The notes beneath the pieces were generated by a model that was not told the origin of the DNA, made no database searches, and worked only from the letters and a program-made list of their open reading frames with translations. From Oscillospiraceae bacterium (GTDB lineage: Bacteria > Bacillota > Clostridia > Oscillospirales > Acutalibacteraceae): a DNA stretch of 64,000 bases. Each line of letters starts with the position of its first letter. Position 1 is the first letter of the stretch. The stretch covers positions 1 to 64,000 of the forward strand of contig SVOT01000009.1 of assembly GCA_015066225.1 (NCBI GenBank), read 5' to 3'. The translations under genes were made by a program, and so were the position numbers. Shown here piece after piece: positions 34,420 to 43,361 of this stretch.

Positions 34420-35349
34420 TTATTCGTCAAAAAGGGGAGTTGAGAAGTATCTTTCAGCGGTGTCGGGAAGAACAGCGATAACGGTTTTGCCTTTGCCAAG
34501 CTTTTTTGCAAGCTTTTTTGCCGCCGCAACGTTGGTGCCGCTTGAAATACCGCAAAGAATACCCTCTTTTGAAGCAAGCTCCTTTGCTGTGTTGAGTGCT
34601 TCTTCGTCTGTAACGATGCAGATGTCGTTATAAATTTCGGTGTTGAGAATGGGGGGGATAAGACCGTCGCCAATGCCCATCTGAATGTGTGTGCCGATAA
34701 GACCACCGGAAAGAATAGCGGCATCTTCGGGCTCAACTGCCCAGATTTCCATATCGGGGTTAGCCTCTTTAAGAACCTCGCCGATACCGGTGAGCGTGCC
34801 GCCCGTGCCGATGCCCGCACAGAAGCCGTCAATGGGCTTGCCGACCTGCTCAAGAATTTCCATAGCAGTTTTTTTGCGCTGTATTTCGGGGTTTGCGGGA
34901 TTTTCGAATTGTTGTGGAACAAAAACGTTTTTATCCTCACGCTGCATTTTCAAAGCAAGCTCAAGACATTCGTCAATGCATTTGCCGATGTTACCCGCAT
35001 CGTGAACAAGAATAACCTCTGCGCCGTAGTGCTTGACAAGCTTTCTTCTTTCTTCGCTGACGGAGTCGGGCATAATAATTATTGTTTTGTAGCCCTTAAC
35101 AGCACCGACAAGGGCAAGACCGATTCCCTGGTTGCCGCTTGTGGGCTCAACGATTATTGTATCTTTATTGATTTTTCCCTCTTCTTCAGCCTTGAGAATC
35201 ATGTTGTATGCCGTTCTTGTTTTAATTGAACCGCCAACATTGAGACCCTCAAATTTAACAAGGATTTCTGCACTGTCTTCATCAACAATTTTGTTAAGAC
35301 GTATAACAGGCGTGTTTCCCATTGCCTCTAAAATATTGTTGCAAATCAT
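34420..35349 (-). CDS. cysK: Cysteine synthase (O-acetylserine sulfhydrylase)
   Basis: 309 residues, PLP fold type II; makes cysteine from O-acetylserine and sulfide. The PLP lysine lies in GGSIKTRTA near residue 43 (usual SVKDRxA), the substrate loop is PTSGNQGIGLA, the phosphate loop is GIGTGGTLTG, and SSGTNVAAA is near the C-terminus. MICNNILE at 35349 is chosen because GAGGTG is correctly placed; the frame is open a little further. Monocistronic with its own terminator. Confidence 0.93.
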   Translation of the reverse strand: MICNNILEAMGNTPVIRLNKIVDEDSAEILVKFEGLNVGGSIKTRTAYNMILKAEEEGKINKDTIIVEPTSGNQGIGLALVGAVKGYKTIIIMPDSVSEERRKLVKHYGAEVILVHDAGNIGKCIDECLELALKMQREDKNVFVPQQFENPANPEIQRKKTAMEILEQVGKPIDGFCAGIGTGGTLTGIGEVLKEANPDMEIWAVEPEDAAILSGGLIGTHIQMGIGDGLIPPILNTEIYNDICIVTDEEALNTAKELASKEGILCGISSGTNVAAAKKLAKKLGKGKTVIAVLPDTAERYFSTPLFDE

Positions 35350-35414
35350 TAATTGCACCTCAAAAAATAATATATATTACCATATTATGTATTTTATAAA
35401 CACAGTTTACAAGT

Positions 35415-36254
35415 TTAGCATATTATCTGTTTTATTTCAAGAATATTGCATAAATTGTCGTGTAGAATTTTTTGCAAATCTTGTTCGCTCAATCCGAGGT
35501 CGAATAAAAATGCTAATTCATCCTCTTGTCTCCACATCGGAAAATCTGTTCCGAAAATTACTCTGTTTGTGCCGTAAAGGTCGATTATTTCTTTTGCTTT
35601 TTCTTTCGAAAGGGCATAGAAGCTGGAGCAGGTGTCAACATAGAAGTTTTTGTATTTGCACAATATCTGAGGCGCCGTATCCCAAATTGACCATCCGCCG
35701 AAATGGGCACCGATTATTGTCAATTCGGGGAACATTTTGAGGATTTTCTCGACTCTGTCGGGGTTGGAATTATCAAATCTTGAATCGCCCGTGTGCAAAA
35801 GCACGGGCAGACGATGCTTGTTGCAGATTTCAAAAATTCTGATTACCTTTGGGTCATCAACCTTGAAATTCTGAATATCCGGATGAAGCTTGACACCCTT
35901 TAATCCAAGATCGATAAGGTGCGCTACATCATCCTCAAGACATTCGCTTTCGGGGTGAAGTGAACCAAAGCCAATGAACCTTTCGGGGAATTGCCTGACC
36001 TCCTCTGCTATAAAGGTGTTTATGCTTTGTGCGTGGTGTGGGGTTGTTGCAACCGAGGTTACAAGGCATTTTTCAACACCGACCGAATCGCATTGGTTTA
36101 TGAGTGCCTTTGCCGTGCCAACAAAACCACAACCGTTAATAACCCCGGATTCGCTTATGTGATAAAATGTATCAATGCTGTCTGTTGCCTTTCGGGCGAT
36201 TTTGTCCGGGAAAATGTGACAATGGGAATCTATTACTTTGAAATTTTTATACAT
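35415..36254 (-). CDS. Amidohydrolase-family (PF04909-like) metal hydrolase
   Basis: 279 residues, a TIM-barrel amidohydrolase of the ACMSD/2-pyrone-dicarboxylate type. The N-terminal metal motif DSHCHIFP is at 9-16, GVKLHPDIQ near 120, LLHTGD near 150, GAHFGGW near 177, and FGTDFPMW near 230 with its metal-binding Asp. The reaction could be decarboxylation or hydrolysis; the substrate is unknown. The start follows GAAGG by eight bases. It lies downstream of the Leu T-box operon but behind a strong hairpin, and no separate promoter is clear. Confidence 0.78.
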   Translation of the reverse strand: MYKNFKVIDSHCHIFPDKIARKATDSIDTFYHISESGVINGCGFVGTAKALINQCDSVGVEKCLVTSVATTPHHAQSINTFIAEEVRQFPERFIGFGSLHPESECLEDDVAHLIDLGLKGVKLHPDIQNFKVDDPKVIRIFEICNKHRLPVLLHTGDSRFDNSNPDRVEKILKMFPELTIIGAHFGGWSIWDTAPQILCKYKNFYVDTCSSFYALSKEKAKEIIDLYGTNRVIFGTDFPMWRQEDELAFLFDLGLSEQDLQKILHDNLCNILEIKQIIC

Positions 36255-36277
36255 AACTGAAACCTTCTTTAAAACAC

Positions 36278-36302
36278 AAAAGTCGGGCATTGCCCGACTT
36301 TT
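36278..36302 (-). terminator. Terminator after the TIM-barrel/ligase fusion gene
   Basis: Twelve-bp arms AAAAGTCGGGCA/TGCCCGACTTTT with a one-base gap (the real loop takes a few of these bases); it separates the fusion gene from the amidohydrolase and may allow partial readthrough. Confidence 0.85.
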
Positions 36303-36313
36303 CGTTATGCTTT

Positions 36314-38785
36314 TTACACGCTGGCGGATTTTTGAGAATTGTATCTGTCGATTGATTCCTCTCGCATTTTGTATTTGAGAATTTTACCTGCAGCGTTCAT
36401 CGGGAATTCGTTTACAAACAAGAAATATTTAGGAACCTTGTGCTTAGCAATAGATGCATATCCGTACTCCTTCATTTCCTTTTCATCGGCTGTTTCGCCC
36501 TTGTGAAGAATAATCCAGGCACAGCATTCCTCACCGTATTGCTCATCGGGAACGCCAACAACCTGAACGTCACGAACCTTGGGATTGGTAAGGTAGAATT
36601 CCTCAATTTCACGTGGGTAGAGGTTTTCACCGCCACGGATAATCATATCCTTGAGTCTGCCGGTAACCTTATAATATCCGTCGGGAGTTCTCATACAGAT
36701 ATCGCCGGAATGGAGCCAGCCCTCGCTGTCTATTGCCTGAGCGGTTGCTTCGGGCATTTTGTAGTAGCCCTTCATAATGTTGAAGCCGCGGGCAACAAAT
36801 TCGCCGCTCTGACCGTCGGGGAGCTCATTGCCTGTTTCGGGGTCAATAATCTTGCATTCAACACCCGGGAAGGCGCTTCCGACTGTTTCAACACGGTGGT
36901 CAAGGTCTTCGTTAACTTCACCCATAGTGCAGCCGGGCGAGGCTTCTGTCTGACCGTAAACCGAAATAATTTCACGCATATTCATTTCAACCGAGGCACG
37001 GCGCATAAGGTCAGGGGGGCAGTTTGCACCTGCCATAATGCCCGTTCTCATATATGAAAAATCGGTTTTTGCAAAATCAGGGTGGCTGAACATCGCAATA
37101 AACATTGTGGGCACACCGTTAAAGCAAGTGATACGCTCATCGTTGACACAAGCAAGCGATGACTTGGGTGAGAAATAGGGGATTGGGTAAAGCGTGCCGC
37201 CGTGAGTCATCATAGAGGTCATAGAAAGCACCATTCCGAAGCAATGGAACATGGGCACCTGTATCATCATACGGTCAGCAGTGGACAAGTCCATTCTGTC
37301 ACCGATTGTTTTACCGTTGTTTATAATGTTGCGGTGTGTGAGCATAACGCCCTTCGGGAAGCCTGTTGTACCCGAAGTGTATTGCATATTACAAACGTCA
37401 TCGGGCTTTACAAGAGATGAGCGTCTGCGTACCTCTTCTCTCGGAATAAGTGCAGAGCGTGAAAGCATCTGCTCCCAGGTAAGGCAACCGTCCATATCAA
37501 AGCCGACGGTTACAACATTGCGAAGGAAGGGGAGATTTTTTGAATACAGAGGTGAGCCGGGCTCAAGTGTTTTTAACTCGGGGCAAAGCTCCTCGATTAT
37601 TTCCTTGTAGTTAATGTCCTTGCAATACTCAATCATAACAAGAGTATGCGTGTCAGACTGTCTGAGCAAGTATTCAATTTCGTGAATTTTATATGCCGTG
37701 TTAACAGTAACAAGAACTGCACCGATTTTTGTTGTTGCCCAGAAGGTGAGAAACCACTGGGGAACGTTGGTTGCCCATATTGCAACATGGTCACCCGCTT
37801 TTACGCCAAGCGAAATCAAGGCAGCGGCACATTCGTCAACATCGCGACGGAATTGCTCATAGGTTCTTGTATAGTCCAAGGTGGGATATTTGAATGCGTA
37901 CTGGTCAGGGTATTTTTCTGCCATTGTGTCAAGCACATCGGAAAAAGTTGCATCAATAATGTCATATTTTTTCCACGCAAAGGTACCTGTTTTATCACGG
38001 TTGTAATACGCACGGTCGTAGCCCTTTTTTTCACGGCCCAAAGAGGAAATGTAGTTTGTGAAGTGTGTAAGAACAATATCAGCATCACTTATTTCTTCAT
38101 TCCACGCGGCACATATAAAGCCTTCGTAATTGAGTGAAGAAAGTGCGCTTAATAATTTCTCAACATCTAAATCGCCTTCGCCGATTAAAACGGTTTTGCC
38201 GTCCTTCATATCACCAAGGCGCACATATTTAATGTATGCACCAAGATTTTTTATTGTGGTTTCAGCGGTTTCACCCGCACCGAAATAGGTCCGTCTTACG
38301 TTCCACGACACACCGATAGCCGCAGAAGCAAAGTGGTTGATAAGACCGATTACGTTTTCTGTTCTTGCGAGGTAACCGACGGTTTCGAATAAAATATTAA
38401 CATCGCCTGCTTCTGCACGCTTGATTGCTGCAGCCATTTTTTCGTCGAGTGTTTCAAAAGGCAATTTGATTTCTGTGCGAACAATAACGTTTTCAATACC
38501 CGATGCTGCAGCCATAGCAACATATTTTTCAATGAGCTCGGCGGTGGTGTTTTCGCTTTCAATGGGCTCCGGCATACGGAGTGCGGAAACGGAGAGGCTT
38601 CTGTTAACAAGCTTTCTTTTTGCGTCGGCAATACGTTCGCGTCTTAATATACTATCGTGATGAGAGCTTCGTTCTTTTATGGCATCGTATATTTCAAAGC
38701 CTTCAAAACCGTAGTCAAAGGCATAACGACAGGTGTCAAGGAATGAGGCCCGACTCACGTTTTTTGTCGAAAATACAATTTTCAT
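36314..38785 (-). CDS. Fusion: xylose-isomerase-like TIM barrel plus acyl-CoA ligase
   Basis: 823 residues. Residues 1-~265 look like a sugar-phosphate isomerase/AP-endonuclease-2 TIM barrel, but most metal positions are changed: one Glu (ILFETVG) remains while the usual D..H pair reads WNVRR and the final Glu reads AAW. Residues ~285-823 are an ANL-superfamily ligase: P-loop YTSGTTGFPKG near 467, YGQTEAS, SGDICMR, GRLKDMIIRGGENLYP, and the C-terminal catalytic Lys in AAGKI. The ligase should adenylate a carboxylate and transfer it to CoA. The start at 38785 follows GAGGAGG. One base separates it from the LeuA-like gene, so the Leu T-box controls it; isovalerate is the predicted acid. Confidence 0.82.
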   Translation of the reverse strand: MKIVFSTKNVSRASFLDTCRYAFDYGFEGFEIYDAIKERSSHHDSILRRERIADAKRKLVNRSLSVSALRMPEPIESENTTAELIEKYVAMAAASGIENVIVRTEIKLPFETLDEKMAAAIKRAEAGDVNILFETVGYLARTENVIGLINHFASAAIGVSWNVRRTYFGAGETAETTIKNLGAYIKYVRLGDMKDGKTVLIGEGDLDVEKLLSALSSLNYEGFICAAWNEEISDADIVLTHFTNYISSLGREKKGYDRAYYNRDKTGTFAWKKYDIIDATFSDVLDTMAEKYPDQYAFKYPTLDYTRTYEQFRRDVDECAAALISLGVKAGDHVAIWATNVPQWFLTFWATTKIGAVLVTVNTAYKIHEIEYLLRQSDTHTLVMIEYCKDINYKEIIEELCPELKTLEPGSPLYSKNLPFLRNVVTVGFDMDGCLTWEQMLSRSALIPREEVRRRSSLVKPDDVCNMQYTSGTTGFPKGVMLTHRNIINNGKTIGDRMDLSTADRMMIQVPMFHCFGMVLSMTSMMTHGGTLYPIPYFSPKSSLACVNDERITCFNGVPTMFIAMFSHPDFAKTDFSYMRTGIMAGANCPPDLMRRASVEMNMREIISVYGQTEASPGCTMGEVNEDLDHRVETVGSAFPGVECKIIDPETGNELPDGQSGEFVARGFNIMKGYYKMPEATAQAIDSEGWLHSGDICMRTPDGYYKVTGRLKDMIIRGGENLYPREIEEFYLTNPKVRDVQVVGVPDEQYGEECCAWIILHKGETADEKEMKEYGYASIAKHKVPKYFLFVNEFPMNAAGKILKYKMREESIDRYNSQKSASV

Positions 38786-38786
38786 G

Positions 38787-40175
38787 TTATGCCTCCTCAA
38801 ATACGATTTTGTTCAATGCATTGATATATGCTCTGATGCTTGCGGCAACAATGTCTGTAGATGTGCCGTTACCGGAATAAAGCTTGCCGTTATTGCGAAG
38901 TCTTACAAGTGCAGAGCCAAGAGCTTCCTTTCCCTCTGTTACGGATTGAACCTGGAAGTCATCAAGCTCGTAGTGGTGGCCTATGCATTGCTCAATTGCG
39001 CGGAAAACGGAATCAATAGGACCGTCGCCGTTACTTACACCGCAAATAATTTCGTCGTTGCATTTCAAGGTGACCTGTGACATGGATGTAGAAACGTTGC
39101 TGCTTGTGGTTGTATATGTTTCAAAGTGGTAGGTGGAGGGAGCCTGCATAGCTGAGCTTGCAATAATAGCTTCGAATTCTTTGTAGCCGACAGCACCCTT
39201 CTTTTCGCATACCTGCTTAATAACCTTGTGCACGTTGCCGATATCGGAATCTGAAAGCTCATAGCCCAAAACAGCAGCAGCCTGAGCAACCTGAACAACT
39301 GTGGAATCTGAATCAATAAGAATCTTTTTGCCTTCACTTATTGACTTGCTGTTTTCATATTCGTCGTGGTTAATGCTTGACAACATATCATCAATGCTTG
39401 TATGGATTTTTGTATTGTTAAGCTTTATTTCTGCGTTAACCTGTTTGCCGCAAGCGTTTATTGCATCGGAAAACTCACCTGTGAGAAGTGCGTTTTTACC
39501 TGCCATTGCACATTTAATGCCGTCGGCACCGCTTTTGATTGCAGAAAAAGCAGATGCAACCGCCATGTTGATGCAATCGGAAACCTGCACGTAAACAGGG
39601 ATGCTTACAGCATCTTTCACCTTTGAAACCATTTCTGCGATATCGTCGGGAGTTGAAACGCCTGCATCGTCGCATATTGTAACCATACTTGCGCCGCAAG
39701 CCTCGGCTTCTTTAACTGCGGCAACAAGGAAATCTTCATCTGCTCTTGTTGCATCGAGTGCGGCAAATTCAACGTCGGGGCACAATGCTTTTGCTTCTTT
39801 GATAAGTGCTGTGATTTTCTCGAGCATTTTTGCCTGCTTTACGTGATAAGTGTATTCCATCTGAATGGTGGATACGGGAAGCTCAATTTGAAGGCGGGGC
39901 TTCTGTGCATCTTTGACACACTCCCATGCAACAGCAACATCCTCGTTGATGAAGCCCACAGGGATTGCCAAAACTGCATTCTGTATATTCTGTGCGATTG
40001 TTTTATAGATGATTTTATCTTCGGAAGGGGATTTAACTGCAGGAATTTCAATTACATCCACACCGATTTTGTCGGCACAGTTTGCGATGGCCGATTTTTC
40101 ACGGAATAGCAAGGAAACAGCTCTGTCCTCTGAAATCTTTTTAAGTGTGATGTCTGAAATAATAATTTTTTTCAT
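38787..40175 (-). CDS. LeuA-like protein with eroded active site and intact regulatory domain
   Basis: 462 residues aligning over full length with 2-isopropylmalate synthase. The hallmark DTTLRDGEQ reads SDITLKKISED, the metal HxH segment (VHTHDDLG in E. coli) reads VQVSDCINM near 195-203, and NGIGERAGN reads AGKNALLTG. From family knowledge these hold the catalytic Arg and divalent-metal ligands, so condensation is unlikely. The C-terminal LeuA dimer/allosteric domain (~345-462) is well kept: NGDGPIDSVFRAI, GKEALGSALVRL, and TDIVAASIRAYINALNKI. The second ATG (40175) is chosen, with AAAGGAT upstream. It is first gene behind a T-box reading Leu, which supports a leucine-related, probably sensory, role. 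Confidence 0.75.
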   Translation of the reverse strand: MKKIIISDITLKKISEDRAVSLLFREKSAIANCADKIGVDVIEIPAVKSPSEDKIIYKTIAQNIQNAVLAIPVGFINEDVAVAWECVKDAQKPRLQIELPVSTIQMEYTYHVKQAKMLEKITALIKEAKALCPDVEFAALDATRADEDFLVAAVKEAEACGASMVTICDDAGVSTPDDIAEMVSKVKDAVSIPVYVQVSDCINMAVASAFSAIKSGADGIKCAMAGKNALLTGEFSDAINACGKQVNAEIKLNNTKIHTSIDDMLSSINHDEYENSKSISEGKKILIDSDSTVVQVAQAAAVLGYELSDSDIGNVHKVIKQVCEKKGAVGYKEFEAIIASSAMQAPSTYHFETYTTTSSNVSTSMSQVTLKCNDEIICGVSNGDGPIDSVFRAIEQCIGHHYELDDFQVQSVTEGKEALGSALVRLRNNGKLYSGNGTSTDIVAASIRAYINALNKIVFEEA

Positions 40176-40223
40176 TTTGCTCATCCTTTCAGCAGATAAA
40201 ATATAATGTAATGTAAAAGACCA

Positions 40224-40507
40224 ATAAAAAAGCCCTGAGATTCGAAAATCTCAGGGACGAATTTTTTTGAAAATCCGCGGTACCACCCCGGTTACTGACA
40301 ATGGTCAGTCACTCATTAGGACTCGTTATTAAGTCTGTAGCCATGGTAACGGGGCTGCCGTAACTCCTTACACGAATTGTCGGTTGGGGAGTTCTGCTCC
40401 GGAACGAGACCGAATTTTTGTAACGCACCGACTCACAGCAACCGTCGGCTCTCTGGAACGTCAAACCAAAAACACGTAATTCCTTCATTGCATTTGAAAA
40501 ATATTGA
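40224..40507 (-). promoter_or_regulatory. T-box leader, putative Leu specifier (CTC)
   Basis: Minus-strand leader of the LeuA-like/ligase operon. Seen: CAGAGAG and a GCCGAC...GTCGGT stem-I hairpin with GGTTGCTGTGAG, putative specifier CTC at 40406-40408 followed by GTTCCGGAG, the T-box core TGGTACCGCGG (complement of 40275-40285), and a terminator CCCTGAGAT...ATCTCAGGG plus T run (40233-40256). Binding of uncharged tRNA(Leu) should favour the antiterminator. The UGGU bulge suits tRNAs with discriminator A, as leucine tRNAs have. Confidence 0.88.
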
Positions 40508-40511
40508 GTGA

Positions 40512-40540
40512 ATGATAACACTCTTTGATTTCTTTGTCAA
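40512..40540 (-). promoter_or_regulatory. Promoter of the Leu T-box operon
   Basis: On the minus strand, TTGACA, 17 bases, TATCAT. Its -35 box is only 39 bases from the -35 box of the divergent Ile T-box promoter. Confidence 0.8.
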
Positions 40541-40579
40541 CACTTTTTTGAAAAAACACAAAAATTTTTAAAAAAACTA

Positions 40580-40608
40580 TTGACAGTGGATTTCTAAAGT
40601 GCTAATAT
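40580..40608 (+). promoter_or_regulatory. Promoter of the Ile T-box gene
   Basis: TTGACA, 17 bases, TAATAT. Transcription should begin near 40615, just before T-box stem I. Confidence 0.82.
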
Positions 40609-40614
40609 CTTTGC

Positions 40615-40900
40615 AATTGAAAATATCACAAATAAAAGCTGTGACGAAGACGGTTGAAAATTACAACTTTCAGAGAGTCGGCGGTTGCTGTGAGCCGATA
40701 GCTTGTGTTTTCAAAACCTATCACTTCTGAGCTGAAGGTCCGAAAGATTCTTTCCTGTAGGCGCCTTCCGAGAATGCTGCGTTAGTGCAACGGGGTTGTT
40801 GGACTCCTGAGTGGCAATTTTATTGCAATTTGAGTGGTACCGCGGATTAATTTTCGTCTCAAAGTAAAACCGAAAGGTTTTATTTTGAGGCGTTTTTTAT
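40615..40900 (+). promoter_or_regulatory. T-box leader, putative Ile specifier (ATC)
   Basis: Seen in order: GTGACGAAGAC at the base of stem I, CAGAGAG, the GTCGGC...GCCGAT hairpin with GGTTGCTGTGA, putative specifier ATC at 40720-40722 followed by ACTTCTGAG, the T-box core TGGTACCGCGG at 40835-40845, and a terminator of 17-base arms around a GAAA loop with T run (40855-40898). The specifier register is shared with the Leu and Val leaders in this window. It precedes the first XRE-cupin-ligase. Confidence 0.88.
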
Positions 40901-40941
40901 TTGTGAGTTTTTGATAATGTTTTATGAAAGAAGGAATCATT

Positions 40942-43215
40942 ATGCAGAACAATTCAGTTACAAACAAGCTTGCAGAGGTCGCAAAGCGTATCGGTGAACT
41001 CCGTGATATTTATGGCTTTTCTGCTGAGGAGATGGCTGAAAAAACCGAACTCACATTGGAGGAATATCTCTCTTTTGAACAAGCAAAAGAGGATTTGCCC
41101 TTCTCTTTTATTCACAAGTGTGCTCTTGCATTTGATGTTGAAATAACAGACCTGCTTGAGGGTCAGAGTGCAAAGCTCACAGCATACAACGTAACACGCA
41201 GGGGAAAGGGTCAGACAACTGCAAATGAAGATGGTATTCTGATTCAGAACCTTGCGCCTAAGTTCAGAAATAAGCTTGCAAACCCCTATTGGGTTAAATA
41301 TGAATACAGAAGCGAGCTTCAGTCTATGCCCATTGAGCTTGCAACTCACTCGGGTCAGGAATTTGACCTTGTTATCAAGGGCTCTCTTAAGGTTCAGATC
41401 GGCGAGCACACAGAAATTCTTCACGAGGGTGACAGCATTTTCTATAAAAGCTCAATTCCTCACGGTATGATTGCCGTTAACGGCGAGGATTGTCTTTTCC
41501 TTGCTATGGTTATGGCTGAGGACGAAGAGGTTGCAGACACAAATATGAACGCTGTCAGCGTTGCCGATACAACAAAGAGAATTCCTCTTATCTGCGACAA
41601 ATTCATCAAAACAACCGAGGACGAGAACGGCGTTTGCACCGGCATAGATTTCGAAAACGAGGATGAATTCAACTTTGCTTTCGACGTTGTTGATGAAATC
41701 GGCAGACAGTATCCCGAAAAGCTTGCTATGCTTCATATTGCAGAGGATATGACTGAGCGCCGCTTTACCTTCAAGGATATTAAAGAGGGCTCATCACAGG
41801 CGGCAAACTACTTCAAATCATTGGGTATCAAAAAGGGCGACAGAGTTCTTCTTGTTCTCAAGCGCAACTATCAGTTCTGGTTGGCAATTCTTGGTCTTCA
41901 CAAGCTTGGTGCTATTGCAATTCCTGCAACAAACCAGCTTGTTACTCACGATTATGAATACCGCTTTAATGCTGCCGGTGTTTCTGCAGTTGTTGTTACT
42001 GCAGACGGTGTAGCAACAGATTATGTTGATGAGGCACAGAAAAATTGCCCGACTCTTAAAACAAAAATCGTTGCAAACGGTAAAAAAGACGGTTGGCATT
42101 GTTTTGATGAAGAATATGCTCTCTTCAGCCGTCGTTTTGTACGTGATGAAGAATCTCCCTGTGGTGATGATCCGATGCTTATGCTCTTTACTTCGGGTAC
42201 AACGGGTTATCCCAAAATTGCTACTCACAGCCACAAATATCCTCTCGGACACTTTATTACAGCAAAGTACTGGCACTGTGTTCAGCGAGACGGTATTCAC
42301 TTTACAATATCCGAGACCGGTTGGGGTAAAGCTCTTTGGGGCAAGCTATACGGTCAGTGGCTTTGCGAGGGTGCTGTTTTTGTTTATGACTTTGATCGCT
42401 TTGATGCATCAAAAATTCTTCCTATGTTTGCAAAGTACAATATCACAACCTTCTGCGCACCCCCCACAATGTACAGAATGCTTATAAAACAGGATATTTC
42501 TCAGTACGACCTTTCATCAATTCAACATGCAACAACAGCAGGTGAAGCTCTTAACCCTGAGGTTTTCAAGCAATTTGAAAAATCAACAGGTCTTCGTATC
42601 CACGAAGGCTTCGGTCAGACAGAAACAACCCTTTCTATCGCTACTCTTAACGGTACGAATATTAAGATCGGTTCAATGGGTAAGCCCACACCGCTTTATG
42701 ATGTTGATATTGTCGATCCCGACGGCAGACCCGTTGCCGATGGTGAAACAGGCGAAATAGTTATCCATACAGATTCAACTGTTCCGTGCGGTCTTTTCCT
42801 TGGCTATTACAATAATGAGGAAGCAACAAATGAGGTTTATCACGACGGGCTTTACCATACCGGTGACACTGCTTGGCGTGACGAGGATGGTTATCTCTGG
42901 TATGTCGGCCGTGTTGATGACGTTATCAAATCATCCGGTTACCGTATCGGGCCTTTCGAAATAGAAAACGTTATCATGGAGCTTCCCTATGTTCTTGAAT
43001 GCGGTGTTTCTGCCGCACCCGATGAGGTAAGAGGTCAGGTTGTTAAAGCAAGCATCGTTCTGACACCCGGCACAGAAGGAACAGAAGAACTCAAGAAAGA
43101 GATTCAGAAATATGTCAAGGAGCATACAGCACCTTACAAGTATCCCAGAATCGTTGTTTTCCGTGACGAACTTCCCAAGACCATTAGCGGAAAAATCATA
43201 AGAAATAAGCTTTGA
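40942..43215 (+). CDS. XRE-cupin-acyl-CoA ligase fusion, Ile T-box controlled
   Basis: 757 residues. An XRE helix-turn-helix is at ~8-65 (AKRIGELRDIYGFSAEEMAE...CALAFDVEITDLL) and a cupin at ~100-190 with THSGQEFDLVIKG, GDSIFYKSSIPHG. An ANL-family ligase follows from ~225: P-loop FTSGTTGYPK near 416, EGFGQTETT, TGDTAWRDEDG, YVGRVDDVIKSSGYRIGP, and catalytic Lys751 in ISGKI. The ligase part resembles short/medium-chain acyl-CoA synthetases. HTH-cupin heads normally belong to transcription factors, so the fusion may sense product or bind DNA. The ATG at 40942 follows AAGGAA by eight bases. Predicted acid: 2-methylbutyrate, from its Ile leader (inference). Confidence 0.85.
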   Translation: MQNNSVTNKLAEVAKRIGELRDIYGFSAEEMAEKTELTLEEYLSFEQAKEDLPFSFIHKCALAFDVEITDLLEGQSAKLTAYNVTRRGKGQTTANEDGILIQNLAPKFRNKLANPYWVKYEYRSELQSMPIELATHSGQEFDLVIKGSLKVQIGEHTEILHEGDSIFYKSSIPHGMIAVNGEDCLFLAMVMAEDEEVADTNMNAVSVADTTKRIPLICDKFIKTTEDENGVCTGIDFENEDEFNFAFDVVDEIGRQYPEKLAMLHIAEDMTERRFTFKDIKEGSSQAANYFKSLGIKKGDRVLLVLKRNYQFWLAILGLHKLGAIAIPATNQLVTHDYEYRFNAAGVSAVVVTADGVATDYVDEAQKNCPTLKTKIVANGKKDGWHCFDEEYALFSRRFVRDEESPCGDDPMLMLFTSGTTGYPKIATHSHKYPLGHFITAKYWHCVQRDGIHFTISETGWGKALWGKLYGQWLCEGAVFVYDFDRFDASKILPMFAKYNITTFCAPPTMYRMLIKQDISQYDLSSIQHATTAGEALNPEVFKQFEKSTGLRIHEGFGQTETTLSIATLNGTNIKIGSMGKPTPLYDVDIVDPDGRPVADGETGEIVIHTDSTVPCGLFLGYYNNEEATNEVYHDGLYHTGDTAWRDEDGYLWYVGRVDDVIKSSGYRIGPFEIENVIMELPYVLECGVSAAPDEVRGQVVKASIVLTPGTEGTEELKKEIQKYVKEHTAPYKYPRIVVFRDELPKTISGKIIRNKL

Positions 43216-43326
43216 TAAATTGCGAATCGGGGCAGTTACTTACACCACCGTGCCTTTGGCTTATAAAAAGCTTTGATTCATTAATTAATTCGTGCTTAGA
43301 ATTTGATATAAATTATGATAAAAAAC

Positions 43327-43355
43327 TTGACATTTACCTTATATTATGGTATCTT
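43327..43355 (+). promoter_or_regulatory. Promoter of the Val T-box operon
   Basis: TTGACA, 17 bases, TATCTT, ~110 bases after the first ligase gene. I see no clear terminator between that gene and this promoter (43216-43326). Confidence 0.78.
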
Positions 43356-43361
43356 TGAGGA

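Noticed and set aside
34687-35229. 180-codon plus-strand frame opposite cysK
   Set aside because: Antisense shadow; cysK on the minus strand has all PLP motifs, while this frame has no start signal or recognisable domain.
34420-35349. Whether cysK belongs to the branched-chain system through a T-box
   Set aside because: Its upstream region (35350-35414) is too short for a leader and has no TGGTACCGCGG core; treated as independent.
37646-38137. 163-codon plus-strand frame inside the TIM-barrel/ligase fusion
   Set aside because: Antisense to a complete ligase gene, Cys/Phe-rich, no ribosome site.
40284-40510. Minus-strand 70-codon frame overlapping the Leu T-box leader
   Set aside because: Lies wholly in the structured leader RNA and has no ribosome site; the sequence is explained by the T-box.
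43216-43326. Possible terminator between the first ligase gene and the Val T-box promoter
   Set aside because: No stem with a T run could be found by eye; readthrough into the next leader is possible and is left open.
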